The notes: generated from the sequence alone by a model not told the origin. Shown: positions 7,142-21,319, numbered from the stretch's first letter. The stretch is 64,000 nt of DNA from Rhodospirillaceae bacterium (GCA_020638575.1 JACKIH010000003.1:3831001-3895000); one strand, 5' to 3'. Numbers and translations are program-made.

Positions 7142-9643
7142 ATGGCGACGGTCGCGGGAATTCTCCTGTTCTTGAGTGCGCTTCTGGTGGTGGCTTGCCT
7201 GCTGCAGCCGCTGGCCCAGCGCTTCCACGTGCCCTACGGCGTGCTGCTGGCGGCCTTCGGCATCGCCCTGGCGGTGGCCGAAGACCACGGCGCCTTCCTC
7301 GCCATCGGTCAGCCGGGGCCGGGCGTGTTCCGCCTCGGCTCCGACCACATCCTCTACGTCTTCCTGCCGCCGCTGCTGTTCCAGGCCGGCCTCAGCATCG
7401 ATGTGCGCCGCATGCTGGACGACATGGCGCCGATCCTGCTGTTGGCCATCGTCGCGGTGTTCCTCTGCACCTTTGTCGTTGGACTGTCGCTGTGGGCCGT
7501 CACCTCCGGCGTCGCCCTGGTGCTGTGCCTGCTGGTGGGGGCGGTGATCGCCACCACAGATCCGGTCGCCGTGATCGACATTTTCCGCGACGTGGGCGCC
7601 CCCCGCCGCCTGTCGATCCTGGTGGAGGGCGAGAGCCTGTTCAACGACGCCGCCGCCATCGCGCTCTACAGCCTGCTGCTGGCGACGGTGGCGCTGAGCC
7701 GGCCGATCGACCTGTCGGAAGCGGCGAGCCTGTTCCTCACCGGCTTCGCCGGCGGGGCCGTGCTCGGCTGGCTGGCGGCCCAACTGGCAGGCGTGGTGCT
7801 GCGCCCGGTGCGCGACATCGCGGTGGCGGAAACCACCATCACCGTGGTCACGGCCTATCTGGTGTTCACGGTGGGCCAGGCGATGCTCGGCGTGTCCGGC
7901 GTCGTCGCCGTGGTGGTGGCGGCCCTGGTGATGGGCTCCAACGGCCGCAGCCGCCTCAGCCCGGAAAGCTGGGCGGCCTTGCAGACCGTGTGGGCTCAGC
8001 TCGGCCACTGGGCCGCCGCCCTGGTGTTCGTGCTGGCGGCGATGCTGGTGCCGCGCTTCCTGGGCTCGGCCACACCCTATGATCTGGGGCTCCTGGTGGT
8101 GGTGATCGTGGCCGCCTTCGCCGCCCGCGCGCTCACCCTGTTCGGCCTGCTGCCGCTGTTGACGGCGCTTGGCCTCGCCCAGACCGTGCGTCTGCCGGAC
8201 AAGCTGGTGATCCTGTGGGGCGGCCTGCGCGGCGCGCTCACCCTGGCGCTGGCACTGGCGGTCGTGGAGGATCCGCGCCTCACCGACGACGAGCAGGACT
8301 TCGTCGCCATGTTGGCCACCGGCTTCGTGCTGTTCACGCTGTTCGTCAACGGCATCACGCTGCGCCCCATGGTGCATCGGCTGGGGCTCGATCGCTTAGC
8401 ACCCATGGAACAGGCGCTGCGCGACCGCACCGTCGCCCTGGTGCACGCCACCTTGCCGGAACGCCTGAAGCAGGTGGCGCGCCGCTACCGGGTGCCCGAC
8501 GAGGTGGTGGCCGACCTGCAGGAAGCCGAAGCGGAGGAGGCGGCGACCAGCGATCCCGTGGTGCCGCTGAGTGTGGAGGACCAGGTGCGCCTCGGGCTCG
8601 CCACGCTGGCCACCCGCGAGGAGGAGCTTTACCTCCACTACTTCAGCGCCGGCACCCTGGCGCGCCCGGTCCTGGCGGGCCTGCTGGCCAAGGCGGGCCG
8701 CCTGCGCGACGGGGCGAAGACGGCGGGGCCGGACGGCTACATGAAGGCCGCCAGGGACCATCTGCGCTTCCGCCTGCGCTTTCGCCTGGCCCATTGGCTG
8801 CACCGCAACCTGGGCATCGACGGGCCGCTCGCCGCCCGGCTGGCCGACCGCTTCGAAAGCCTGACCACCAGCCGGCTCGTGGTGCACGACCTGCTCACCT
8901 TCTCCGCCACGCGGCTGCGCCTGGTGATCGGCCAGACGGCGCGCGCCCAGGTGGAGGAGATGCTGCACAAGCGGCTCGACGGCTCCCGCCAGGCGCTCGA
9001 CGCGCTGCGCCTGCAATATCCCGACTACGAAATGCAGCTCGCCCGGCGCTTCCTGATGCGCACCGAAGCGCGGCTGGAGGAGCACGAGTACCGCGTCCTG
9101 CGCGACGAATCGGTGATCACGCCGGAGATCTACCACGACCTGGCACGGCGCATCGGAGCGCGCCAGGCAACCCTCTCGCGACGGCCGCGGCTGGATTTGA
9201 AGATTTCCACCCCGGAGCTGGTGCGCGGCTTTTCCATGTTCGCCGATCTCGACGAAGCCGCACTGGCGGAGATCTGCGGCATGCTGGTGCCGCGCGTGGC
9301 AGTGCCCGACGAGGTGCTGGTGCGCAAGGGCGAGCGGGGCGATTCCATGTTCTTCATCGCGTCCGGCGCGGTCGAAGTCGAGCTGCCCAACGACCCCATC
9401 CGGCTAGGCCGCGGCGACTTTTTCGGCGAGCTGGCGATCCTGACGGGCCGGCGGCGCAGCTCCACGGTAACGGCGATCGCCTATTGTAGCTTGCTGGTGC
9501 TGTCGGGCCGCGACTTCCGGCGGTTCGCCAAAACGCAGCCGAAGCTGCGTGCGCGCATCGGTGCGGTGGCGGCCGAGCGGCGCGGCTGGCAGACGACGCG
9601 CCCGCCCAACAAAGGACATGAAACGCGCCGACCCAGGTGGTAG
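7142..9643 (+). CDS. CPA1 Na+/H+ antiporter with C-terminal cyclic-nucleotide-binding domain
   Basis: An 833-residue inner-membrane exchanger. About the first 415 residues form 12-13 helices with CPA1 signatures: LFQAGLSIDVR, the ion-site region TTDPVAVIDIF, and VEGESLFNDAAAIALYSLLL carrying the conserved ND pair. A cytosolic linker of roughly 270 residues leads to a cyclic-nucleotide-binding domain at about 697-815. This contains the phosphate-binding-cassette-like stretch GDFFGELAILTGRRRSSTV, including the Glu and Arg expected to contact the nucleotide. The layout resembles bacterial and animal SLC9C-type exchangers and suggests gating by cAMP or cGMP. No regulator or partner lies nearby. 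No clear Shine-Dalgarno precedes the chosen ATG, so the start is less certain than the domains. Confidence 0.93.
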   Translation: MATVAGILLFLSALLVVACLLQPLAQRFHVPYGVLLAAFGIALAVAEDHGAFLAIGQPGPGVFRLGSDHILYVFLPPLLFQAGLSIDVRRMLDDMAPILLLAIVAVFLCTFVVGLSLWAVTSGVALVLCLLVGAVIATTDPVAVIDIFRDVGAPRRLSILVEGESLFNDAAAIALYSLLLATVALSRPIDLSEAASLFLTGFAGGAVLGWLAAQLAGVVLRPVRDIAVAETTITVVTAYLVFTVGQAMLGVSGVVAVVVAALVMGSNGRSRLSPESWAALQTVWAQLGHWAAALVFVLAAMLVPRFLGSATPYDLGLLVVVIVAAFAARALTLFGLLPLLTALGLAQTVRLPDKLVILWGGLRGALTLALALAVVEDPRLTDDEQDFVAMLATGFVLFTLFVNGITLRPMVHRLGLDRLAPMEQALRDRTVALVHATLPERLKQVARRYRVPDEVVADLQEAEAEEAATSDPVVPLSVEDQVRLGLATLATREEELYLHYFSAGTLARPVLAGLLAKAGRLRDGAKTAGPDGYMKAARDHLRFRLRFRLAHWLHRNLGIDGPLAARLADRFESLTTSRLVVHDLLTFSATRLRLVIGQTARAQVEEMLHKRLDGSRQALDALRLQYPDYEMQLARRFLMRTEARLEEHEYRVLRDESVITPEIYHDLARRIGARQATLSRRPRLDLKISTPELVRGFSMFADLDEAALAEICGMLVPRVAVPDEVLVRKGERGDSMFFIASGAVEVELPNDPIRLGRGDFFGELAILTGRRRSSTVTAIAYCSLLVLSGRDFRRFAKTQPKLRARIGAVAAERRGWQTTRPPNKGHETRRPRW

Positions 9644-9718
9644 GAGCAAAGGCGTGCCGTCGCCGGACAGTTGCCCGACCCCGGTCCGCCCCTGGCCCCA
9701 GCGTGAAAGACAGCGCCC

Positions 9719-10375
9719 ATGGCGAAGCCCCATTCCTTCGGTGAGACCCTGTCGTTCTTCGGGCGCTGGGTGCGCAATCCCTTCCTCATCGGGGCGGTCG
9801 CGCCAAGCAGCGCCGGGCTGGCGCGCGGCATGTCCAAGCCCATCGATCCCGCGGCCCCCGGCTGGGTGGTGGAACTGGGCGGCGGCACCGGCAAGATGAC
9901 GCAAGGGGCACTCGACCGCGGCGTCGACGCCAGCCGCCTGCTGACCATCGAGAAGGACCCCGACCTCTACCGGCTGCTGGTCGATCGCTTCCCGGGCGTG
10001 ACCATCGTCAACGGCGACGCCACCGAGGTCGCCACCATCGCCGCCGCACACGGTGCCTCGCCGGTGAAGACGGTGATCTCCGGCCTGCCGCTGATCGGCA
10101 TGCCCATCGACATCCGCCGCGCCATCGTTGCCGGCGTGTTCCAGATCCTGGAGCCGGGCGGCGCGTTCGTGCAGTTCACCTACACCATGGTCTCGCCGGT
10201 GCACCCGACCATCCTCGACGAAATGAACCTGACCGGTGAGTGGGTGGAGCGGATCTGGTGGAACCTGCCGCCGGCCCGCGTTTGGGTTTACCGCCGCCGC
10301 TGGGAGACGGGCGGTGGGATGGGCGGCGCGGCGGGCGGCGCGGCGGGCGGTGTGGCGGAGGGTGGCGCCGGGTGA
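9719..10375 (+). CDS. PmtA-like class I SAM-dependent methyltransferase
   Basis: A 218-residue soluble or membrane-peripheral methyltransferase. The SAM motif I is VVELGGGTGKMTQGAL and the acidic post-I segment is LTIEKDPDLY. The start FFGRWVRNPFLIGAVAPSS and the end WWNLPPARVWVYRR match the phospholipid N-methyltransferase (Sinorhizobium PmtA-like) and rRNA-adenine-methyltransferase-like family, in which phosphatidylethanolamine is converted towards phosphatidylcholine. Phospholipid as substrate is therefore the best guess, not proven. After the family end, the last 20 or so residues are a Gly/Ala/Val tail encoded by GGCGGCGCG-like repeats, probably a slippage extension. The stop overlaps the GTG of the next gene. 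Confidence 0.85.
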   Translation: MAKPHSFGETLSFFGRWVRNPFLIGAVAPSSAGLARGMSKPIDPAAPGWVVELGGGTGKMTQGALDRGVDASRLLTIEKDPDLYRLLVDRFPGVTIVNGDATEVATIAAAHGASPVKTVISGLPLIGMPIDIRRAIVAGVFQILEPGGAFVQFTYTMVSPVHPTILDEMNLTGEWVERIWWNLPPARVWVYRRRWETGGGMGGAAGGAAGGVAEGGAG

Positions 10376-10713
10376 GGCACTGGCTGCCGTGCGGTGGGCT
10401 CGCTTTGGCCCTGGTCGCGGTGGCGGGGCCGCCGGCAATCGCCCAGTACGTGCAGCTTGCCACCACGGAAAACTACGTGGCCGCGGATGAAGCGGTGCGG
10501 GAAGCCTACATCGCCGGCATCATGGATACCCTGATGGCTTATGAAATGGCGCCGGACTGGCTGCCGGCGTGCGTCACCAGCCACCGGCTCAGGGAGCTAC
10601 GCTCGGGCTTCGACATCTGGCTGGAGACCCACCCGCTGGAGCACCGCTTCTCCCTGCCGACCACCTTCATCACCGCCATGCAGTCCTATTGCAGCCGCCC
10701 GGTGCCGTGGTAG
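10372..10713 (+). CDS. Small exported protein, Rap1a/Tai-like
   Basis: A 113-residue protein starting at the GTG that overlaps the methyltransferase stop (GTGA). A signal peptide covers about residues 1-24 (hydrophobic core LALALVAVAG, likely cut after AIA). The mature part has the shape of the Rap1a/Tai immunity-like family: AYIAGIMDTL, a Cys in LPACVTSH, then WLETHPLEHRFSLPTTFI and a final Cys in SYCSRP that could form a disulfide with the first. No cognate toxin (Ssp/Tae effector) or type VI genes are visible nearby. A housekeeping periplasmic function is equally possible. The family assignment rests on pattern resemblance only. Confidence 0.65.
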   Translation: MRHWLPCGGLALALVAVAGPPAIAQYVQLATTENYVAADEAVREAYIAGIMDTLMAYEMAPDWLPACVTSHRLRELRSGFDIWLETHPLEHRFSLPTTFITAMQSYCSRPVPW

Positions 10714-10790
10714 CCGGGCCCCAGGTCGTCGCCTGGGCCCATCGGCTTGTGGTAAATTCAGGCGCGGGCCGGCCGCTGCCGGACCGTCCA

Positions 10791-10855
10791 AGCAGCAAGA
10801 CTGAGCAGCAAGACTGAGCAGCGAGACCAAGCAGCAAGATCGAACAGCAACACCA
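10791..10855. repeat. 13-bp tandem repeat, five copies
   Basis: Five head-to-tail copies of a 13-base unit, AGCAGCAAGACTG. Copies 1 and 2 (10791-10803, 10804-10816) are identical, copies 3 and 4 differ at two to three positions, and copy 5 (10843-10855) is more diverged. The array fills the gap immediately upstream of the next exported protein, ending 19 bases before its ATG. The unit length is not a multiple of three and no coding frame uses it. Confidence 0.9.
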
Positions 10856-10874
10856 GACAAAGGGGATTGGAGGC

Positions 10875-11315
10875 ATGCGGATCAGGTCGCTGTTGACCGG
10901 GGTCGCCATGGCACTGGCCGTCACCGCGGGCCCGGCGTCGGCCCAGGACGCCGCGGGGCTCACCGGCACCATCACGATCGAACTGTATCAGATGGACGAA
11001 GCCGCCAATGGCGGCTGCCGGACCTATTTCTCCGTGCACAACGACACCGATGTTGCCGTTACGGCGCTGCAGCCTGACATCTACGTCTTTGCCGACGACG
11101 GCACGATCCTGCGGCGTATCGTTTTCAACATCGTCCCCACGCCGAGCGGCGGCCAGCGTTACATGGCGCTGGACCTGAACGACATGAGCTGCTCCGACGT
11201 TGGTCGCATGCTGCTGAACGGTGTGCTCACGTGTGAGACGACAGAGGGGCCCCGGGACGACTGCTGGTCGGTGCTGAATACGTCGACCCGGTTGCCGGTA
11301 TCGCTGGACTATTGA
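10875..11315 (+). CDS. Conserved exported protein of unknown function
   Basis: A 146-residue protein with a clear Sec signal peptide (MRIRSLLTGVAMALAVTAGPASA, cut before QDAAG). The mature part is small and beta-rich with four cysteines (GGCRTYF, MSCSDV, LTCETT, DDCWSV) that could make two periplasmic disulfides. The segment arrangement (aromatic/Cys start, DDGTILRRIVF, ALDLND, LLNGVL, C-terminal Cys pair) resembles a conserved alphaproteobacterial exported family without known function; that resemblance is from memory of the pattern. The ATG has GGGGATTGGAGG upstream. The 13-bp tandem repeat lies in its leader or promoter. Confidence 0.8.
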   Translation: MRIRSLLTGVAMALAVTAGPASAQDAAGLTGTITIELYQMDEAANGGCRTYFSVHNDTDVAVTALQPDIYVFADDGTILRRIVFNIVPTPSGGQRYMALDLNDMSCSDVGRMLLNGVLTCETTEGPRDDCWSVLNTSTRLPVSLDY

Positions 11316-11382
11316 GAGATCGGGCGGGAGCCGGCTGCGGCGCCCGCCCAGGTTCACGATCGAGACAAGGGATGCCGGCGGG

Positions 11383-13980
11383 TCAGTAGAGGCCGCCGGT
11401 TCCCTGCAGGGCCTGGTCGGGGGTGTCTTCGAACACGCTGGCCGACGGCGCGGCGGTGACCGTCTGGTCGTCGCGGATGTATTCGGCGATGGCGCCCGCA
11501 GCCCCCACGTCGGCGCGGTAGCCGGTGGCCTGGTCGATCCACACGGTCTGGACCCCGTCCGGCGTCTCGTAGCCGCGGTTGGGCCGGTCGACCAGTGCCG
11601 TCTCCATCACCTGGCCGAAAATCGGCACGGCGGCCGACGAACCGGACTCGCCGCCCAGGTTGCGCGGCGAATCGAAGCCCACATACACGCCCACCACCAG
11701 TTCCGGCGCGAAGCCGACGAACCAGGCGTCGCGATAGTCGCTGGTGGTGCCCGTCTTGCCGGCCAGCGGGTAGGGCAGGTAGGCCAGGCTGGCAGCCGTG
11801 CCGCGCAGCACCACGCCACGCAGGATGGAGACCATCTGGTAGGCCGCCACCGGGTCGACCACCGGCTCGCGCTCCACTTCGATGCTGGGCGGGGTCAACC
11901 CCGGCTGCCACTCCAGGTTCATGCAGTCCGTGCAGCGCCGCTCGGCCGCCCGGAAGAGGGTGTTGCCGTCGCGGTCCTGGATGCGCTCGATCAGGTAGGG
12001 CGTGTTGAGGACGCCGCCGTTGGGGAAGGCCGCATAGGCATTGGCGAGGCGCAAGAGCGTGGTCTCGCCGGCCCCCAGCCCCATGGAGGGCAGCAGCGGC
12101 ATGTCGTCATAGATGTTGAGCGCGTTGGTGACCTCGGCCACCGGTTCGATGCCCAGATCGAGGATCAACCGGATGGTCATGACATTGCGCGAGCGCTCCA
12201 CGCCGACGCGCAGCGGGAGCTGGCCTTCGAAGTCGTGGCTGTAGTTCTCCGGCCGCCACAGGCCCTGGCCGAGGCCCTGTTCCACCTCCACCGGCACGTC
12301 CAGCAATACGCTGTTGGGCGAGTAGCCGTTCTGCAGTGCGGCCAGGTACACGAACGGTTTGATGGCCGAGCCGGGCTGCCGGTAGGCCTGGGTCACCCGG
12401 TTGAACTCGCTCATGGCATAGCTGTAGCCGCCGGACATGGCGAGCACCGCACCGGTGTCCGGGCTGATCGCCACCACCGCCCCCTGGACGTTGGGGATCT
12501 GGCGCAGCGCGAAGCTGCGCGGGTCGGGCACGCCGTCGGGGTCGTTCAGCGGCACCGCGGTGATGCGCGGCCCCAGCGGCTCCACCAGGATCACGTCGCC
12601 CAGCGACAGCACGTCGCCGACGCGCTGCGGCGGGTAGCCGATGGTCTGGCGGGCCAGACTGGGGGCGGCCCAGCGCACCTCGTCGAGGGGGATGGTTCCG
12701 ATCTCGCCGTCGGCGAGGCCGATACGCGCCTCGCGGTCGCCGACATCGAGCACCACGGCCAAGAGCCAGTCGCCGGCGCCGGGCGGCGGGTCGATTTCCG
12801 CCAGCACCATCTGCCAGAGCGGCAACATCTCCGCCGGCTCCGCGTCGGCATCGGCGGCCTCGTCTTCGCCGCCGCCGCCGAGCCCGCGGAGCGCGCCCAT
12901 GATGTCGAAGGTCGCCGGCCGCTCGGCGGCTTCCGCCACCTGCTCGGCGTTCCCGCCGGTCCCGGCTTCCGCCGCTGCGGCTTCCGCGGCGCGCGCCTCA
13001 TCCAGGGCCAACTGCTGGCGGACGATGGTTTCCATGTTGTCGAGCGGGCCGCGCCAGCCGTGGCGCCGGTCATAGTCGATGAGGCCGTCGCGCAGTGCCT
13101 GGTCGGCGATCTCCTGCAGGCGCGGATCAAGCGTGGTGAGCACGCTCAGCCCGCCTTCGTAGAGACCGTCCGAGCCGTAGTCGCGCTGCAGCGTGCGGCG
13201 CACGTCCTCGGCGAAGTAGGCGGCGTCCACCTGGTCGAGCGAGGCGTCCTCGCGCACCTCCAGGGGCTCGTTGCGGGCGGCCTCCGCCTCCTCCTCGGTG
13301 ATGGCGCCGTCCTCCACCATGCGGTCGAGCACGTAGTTGCGCCGCGCCACCGCGGCGTCGTGGCGGAAGATCGGGTGGTAGTTGTTGGGCGCCTTGGGCA
13401 GGGCAGCCAGGTAGGCGGCCTGGGCCAGCGTCAGCTCGCCCGGCGCCACCCCGAAATAGCGCGCCGAGGCCGTGCCGATGCCGTAGGCGCCGCGGCCCAG
13501 ATAGATCTCGTTGAGGTAGATCTCCAGGATCTCGTCCTTGGTGAACTCCAACTCGATGAGGACGGCCAGGATCACCTCGCGCACTTTGCGCAGGAGCGAG
13601 ACTTCGCTGTTGAGCAGCAGGTTCTTGGCGACCTGCTGGGTGATGGTGGAGCCGCCCTCCAGCCGGCGGCCGGTGGCCACGTTGACCACGTTGTTCACCG
13701 CGGCCCGCGCCAACCCCAGCGGATCGATGCCGAAATGCTCGCGGAAATTCTGGTCCTCCGCGGAAATGAACGCCTGGGTGACGTGCGGCGGCAGCGTCTC
13801 GATGGGCACCCACACCCGGTTCTCGGTGTAGTATTCGTGCACCAGTTCGCCGTTGGCGGCGTAAACGCGGGTGGCCTGCGGTGGCCGGTAGTTGGCGATC
13901 GTCGTGTGGTCCGGCAGGTCGAGGACGCCAAATCCGATCGTGCCGACGAAGCTCAGGATGATCGTGAAAGCGGACAGCAT
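11383..13980 (-). CDS. mrcA: Penicillin-binding protein 1A (bifunctional transglycosylase/transpeptidase)
   Basis: An 865-residue class A PBP that polymerizes glycan strands and cross-links peptides in the periplasm. It starts almost directly with the membrane anchor (residues 2-20), without the usual basic cytoplasmic tail. The GT51 domain has the catalytic Glu in SAEDQNFREHFGID and GGSTITQQVAKN. The transpeptidase domain has the SxxK serine in QPGSAIKPF, SRN and KTGTT. Between them (about residues 320-385) lies an Ala/Glu-rich low-complexity insert in the OB-fold region, unusual in composition. It is alone on the minus strand; the next minus-strand gene is 210 bases upstream. Confidence 0.95.
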   Translation of the reverse strand: MLSAFTIILSFVGTIGFGVLDLPDHTTIANYRPPQATRVYAANGELVHEYYTENRVWVPIETLPPHVTQAFISAEDQNFREHFGIDPLGLARAAVNNVVNVATGRRLEGGSTITQQVAKNLLLNSEVSLLRKVREVILAVLIELEFTKDEILEIYLNEIYLGRGAYGIGTASARYFGVAPGELTLAQAAYLAALPKAPNNYHPIFRHDAAVARRNYVLDRMVEDGAITEEEAEAARNEPLEVREDASLDQVDAAYFAEDVRRTLQRDYGSDGLYEGGLSVLTTLDPRLQEIADQALRDGLIDYDRRHGWRGPLDNMETIVRQQLALDEARAAEAAAAEAGTGGNAEQVAEAAERPATFDIMGALRGLGGGGEDEAADADAEPAEMLPLWQMVLAEIDPPPGAGDWLLAVVLDVGDREARIGLADGEIGTIPLDEVRWAAPSLARQTIGYPPQRVGDVLSLGDVILVEPLGPRITAVPLNDPDGVPDPRSFALRQIPNVQGAVVAISPDTGAVLAMSGGYSYAMSEFNRVTQAYRQPGSAIKPFVYLAALQNGYSPNSVLLDVPVEVEQGLGQGLWRPENYSHDFEGQLPLRVGVERSRNVMTIRLILDLGIEPVAEVTNALNIYDDMPLLPSMGLGAGETTLLRLANAYAAFPNGGVLNTPYLIERIQDRDGNTLFRAAERRCTDCMNLEWQPGLTPPSIEVEREPVVDPVAAYQMVSILRGVVLRGTAASLAYLPYPLAGKTGTTSDYRDAWFVGFAPELVVGVYVGFDSPRNLGGESGSSAAVPIFGQVMETALVDRPNRGYETPDGVQTVWIDQATGYRADVGAAGAIAEYIRDDQTVTAAPSASVFEDTPDQALQGTGGLY

Positions 13981-14191
13981 GGCGTGGCGAGATCTCCGGG
14001 CGGGGCGGGCGGGGGTCTATACCGCGGCGCCGAACGATCATGCAAATGACTTGGCAACCGCCAGCCCGCCCAGGTGAACCGAGACCGTGGTGAAACTGAG
14101 GCGCACCGCTTGCCTCACCCCGGCCGAGCGGTCCGCCGGGCCGGCGGCCGGTGTGGCCTGGCGTCGCCGGCGGTGCGGTCCCAAGCTGCGA

Positions 14192-14761
14192 TCACGACCG
14201 TTCGATGCGGGAAATCTCCGACCAGAAGCTCTTGAATATGTTGGTGCGGATGTCGCGCTCCTGGCCCGTGGCGTCGATGTTGTCGGGGTGGAACTGGCGG
14301 GCGAACAGCCGCCGCACCTCCTGGAAGCGGTGATCGTCTTCGTGGCCGCCCTTGGCCCTGCCGGAGTCCGCGGTGGCAAGGTTGCGGCGCAGGATGGCGA
14401 TCTGCTGCTCGTAGCCGTCCGTCAGGTCGCGAATCTCCCGCTCCAGTTCGGCGATGCGGGCTTCGGCCGCGCGCAGCCTGTCGTCGGTCTTGAGCAGGCG
14501 ATCGGTCCCACCGGCGGGCACCGCCTGGGGTTCGGCAGCGGTGAGGTCGTCGGTTCCGCCCGACTCAGGCGTGGTGAGGTACCACTGGTAGAGCGCGTCG
14601 ATGAAGTTGCGGTCTTCGGTCGCAAGGAAGCCGGTGCGCAGGCGGCGCTCGTAGTCGACGAGCTGAAAGATGTAGTCGCCGGGCAGCGTTTTGGACCGCA
14701 GCAGCGCCTGGACTTTGGCCAGATCGCGGACGGAGGACTTCGGTGACGGATCAGCAGGCAT
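14192..14761 (-). CDS. Coiled-coil protein with J-domain-like C-terminus
   Basis: A 189-residue soluble protein that I do not recognise as a named family. Residues 11-65 are helical (LAKVQALLRSKTLPGDYIF and following). Residues 86-130 form a predicted coiled coil (heptad-rich LRAAEARIAELEREIRDL). The last 45 residues read like the core of a J-domain: RFQEVRRLFARQFHPDNID with an HPD tripeptide at 158-160, followed by a helix KSFWSEISRIE. J-domains stimulate DnaK through HPD, but the first J-domain helix is not obvious here, so this is a possible degenerate J-protein. It is transcribed in the same direction as PBP1A and the XRE regulator. Confidence 0.8.
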   Translation of the reverse strand: MPADPSPKSSVRDLAKVQALLRSKTLPGDYIFQLVDYERRLRTGFLATEDRNFIDALYQWYLTTPESGGTDDLTAAEPQAVPAGGTDRLLKTDDRLRAAEARIAELEREIRDLTDGYEQQIAILRRNLATADSGRAKGGHEDDHRFQEVRRLFARQFHPDNIDATGQERDIRTNIFKSFWSEISRIERS

Positions 14762-15025
14762 GGCAGTCGGTCATTGGGACGCCGGTCACGGAGGCCCCGA
14801 CATATCTATCGGCTCCGGTGCCAAAATGGAAACCGGTCGGCAATTCCGAGCCCACCTACTGATCCTGCCACCGAGTCCCTGGGGCGGTGGTTTAGACCGG
14901 GGGAGGCCGCAGTTCGGCGCTCACCTCCGGCATCGCCCGGCCCCTGGGGCCGGCGCGGCCAGCCAACCTGGTCATCGACGGAGCGGCTATCGCCCGGCTC
15001 CGCCACCCGGGGCTGGCGGAAGCCG

Positions 15026-15478
15026 CTACTCGGCGGCTTCCTTCTCCAGCTGCAAGTCGCCGTCCAGATTGTGGGCGATCGCCGCCACAAGCTGGCGGAT
15101 GCGGTCCCGCAGACGACGGTCGTCGATCTGGGAGAAGTCGCGCATCAGTTCCAGTTCCTCACGCTTGGGCATGCGCGAGGTCGACTGGGCGACGATGTCG
15201 CTCGGCCGGTCACCCGGAACGCCGTCGAAGAAGTACGACACCGGGGCGTCGAGGATCTGGGTCAGGCGGTGCAGCGTCGAAGCGCTCACGCGGTTGGCGC
15301 CGCGCTCGTACTTCTGGAGCTGCTGGAAGCTGATCTGCAGGCGATCACCGAGGGCTTCCTGGCTCATACCCAGAACCAGGCGCCGTTCGCGGATCTTCGA
15401 TCCGACGAACACGTCGACCGGGTCGGGCCCGGCCTGGGCGATCGTAGGACGCCGCCGCGTCGGGGGCTTTCTGAGCAT
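15026..15478 (-). CDS. XRE-family helix-turn-helix regulator
   Basis: A 150-residue DNA-binding protein. A cro/C1-type HTH spans about residues 25-85 (VGSKIRERRLVLGMSQEALG, then FQQLQKYERGANRVSASTLHRL), followed by the family-typical APVSYFFDGVPG. The C-terminal helical region RLRDRIRQLVAAIAHNL probably dimerizes. This is the widespread alphaproteobacterial XRE type with QKYERG, often several copies per genome and rarely assigned a target. I chose the ATG at 15478, which has AGGAG eight bases upstream, over a longer frame reaching 15610. A perfect palindrome (CCCGAA-CT-TTCGGG) at 15676-15689 in its upstream region could be an operator, which is inference. Confidence 0.92.
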   Translation of the reverse strand: MLRKPPTRRRPTIAQAGPDPVDVFVGSKIRERRLVLGMSQEALGDRLQISFQQLQKYERGANRVSASTLHRLTQILDAPVSYFFDGVPGDRPSDIVAQSTSRMPKREELELMRDFSQIDDRRLRDRIRQLVAAIAHNLDGDLQLEKEAAE

Positions 15479-16165
15479 CGATATGGTCTCCTCATACTCT
15501 GTGTCTTGTGGTCGGTGGCCGCCCGCCGGATGGGGGCGCCCCCACAACGTTTCGCCCGGTTGTCCTTCCGGACGATCCTTGGTTCGCTCCTGCGACCCTG
15601 CTCCTGCCAAACGATCTTTAATTTCGACAGGCTTATGGCAAGGGCGCTTCGGTCTACCCTTGAGAATGCTTTATACCCGAACTTTCGGGAAATAGCACAG
15701 GTAGATTTTGGTCGCTCTGGATTCGATCTAAAGGGAACAACGGTTAAGAAAGTCGACCCATGGGGGCAATCTGCCGCAGCGGCAACCGCCGGGGATGGCG
15801 GCCAGCACCTGCCGGGCGATCGCCTTTCGCCCTTAGTTTGCGGCGCTGCGGCATGGTCTCGGAATTACCCGCACCGGGGGCCTGTCTCAGACGATTTTTC
15901 AAGTGGTTACCGGGCATTGTTTAGGCCGTCTACTTGACCGCCACGCTGGCAGTCTGCACAGTCTGCAAACACTTGGCGAAAGGCATGATTTGGACCGCAG
16001 GGCCGTGAAGTCCGTCCCGCATCGCGTCGAGTTCGTCTCCCCGCCCGTGCTGCTGATGGTCGCACCGTCGGATGCACTGCGCGCAGGGGTCGCATGCCGC
16101 GGTTGTTCGACGCGATCGGGATGCACGCTGTACGCGCCGCCGCGGTCCGCACGCGGAGCCGGTCG
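15479..16165. other. Intergenic region between XRE regulator and VWA protein
   Basis: About 690 bases without a credible gene. The stretch 15610-15760 is clearly A+T-richer than its surroundings and probably holds the divergent promoters. It contains the perfect inverted repeat CCCGAACTTTCGGG (15676-15689). Further on, CAGTCTGCA is repeated directly at 15950-15958 and 15959-15967. Short frames on the minus strand around 15900-16230 have no start signal or protein-like composition and were rejected. Confidence 0.6.
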
Positions 16166-21319
<5,154 letters not shown>

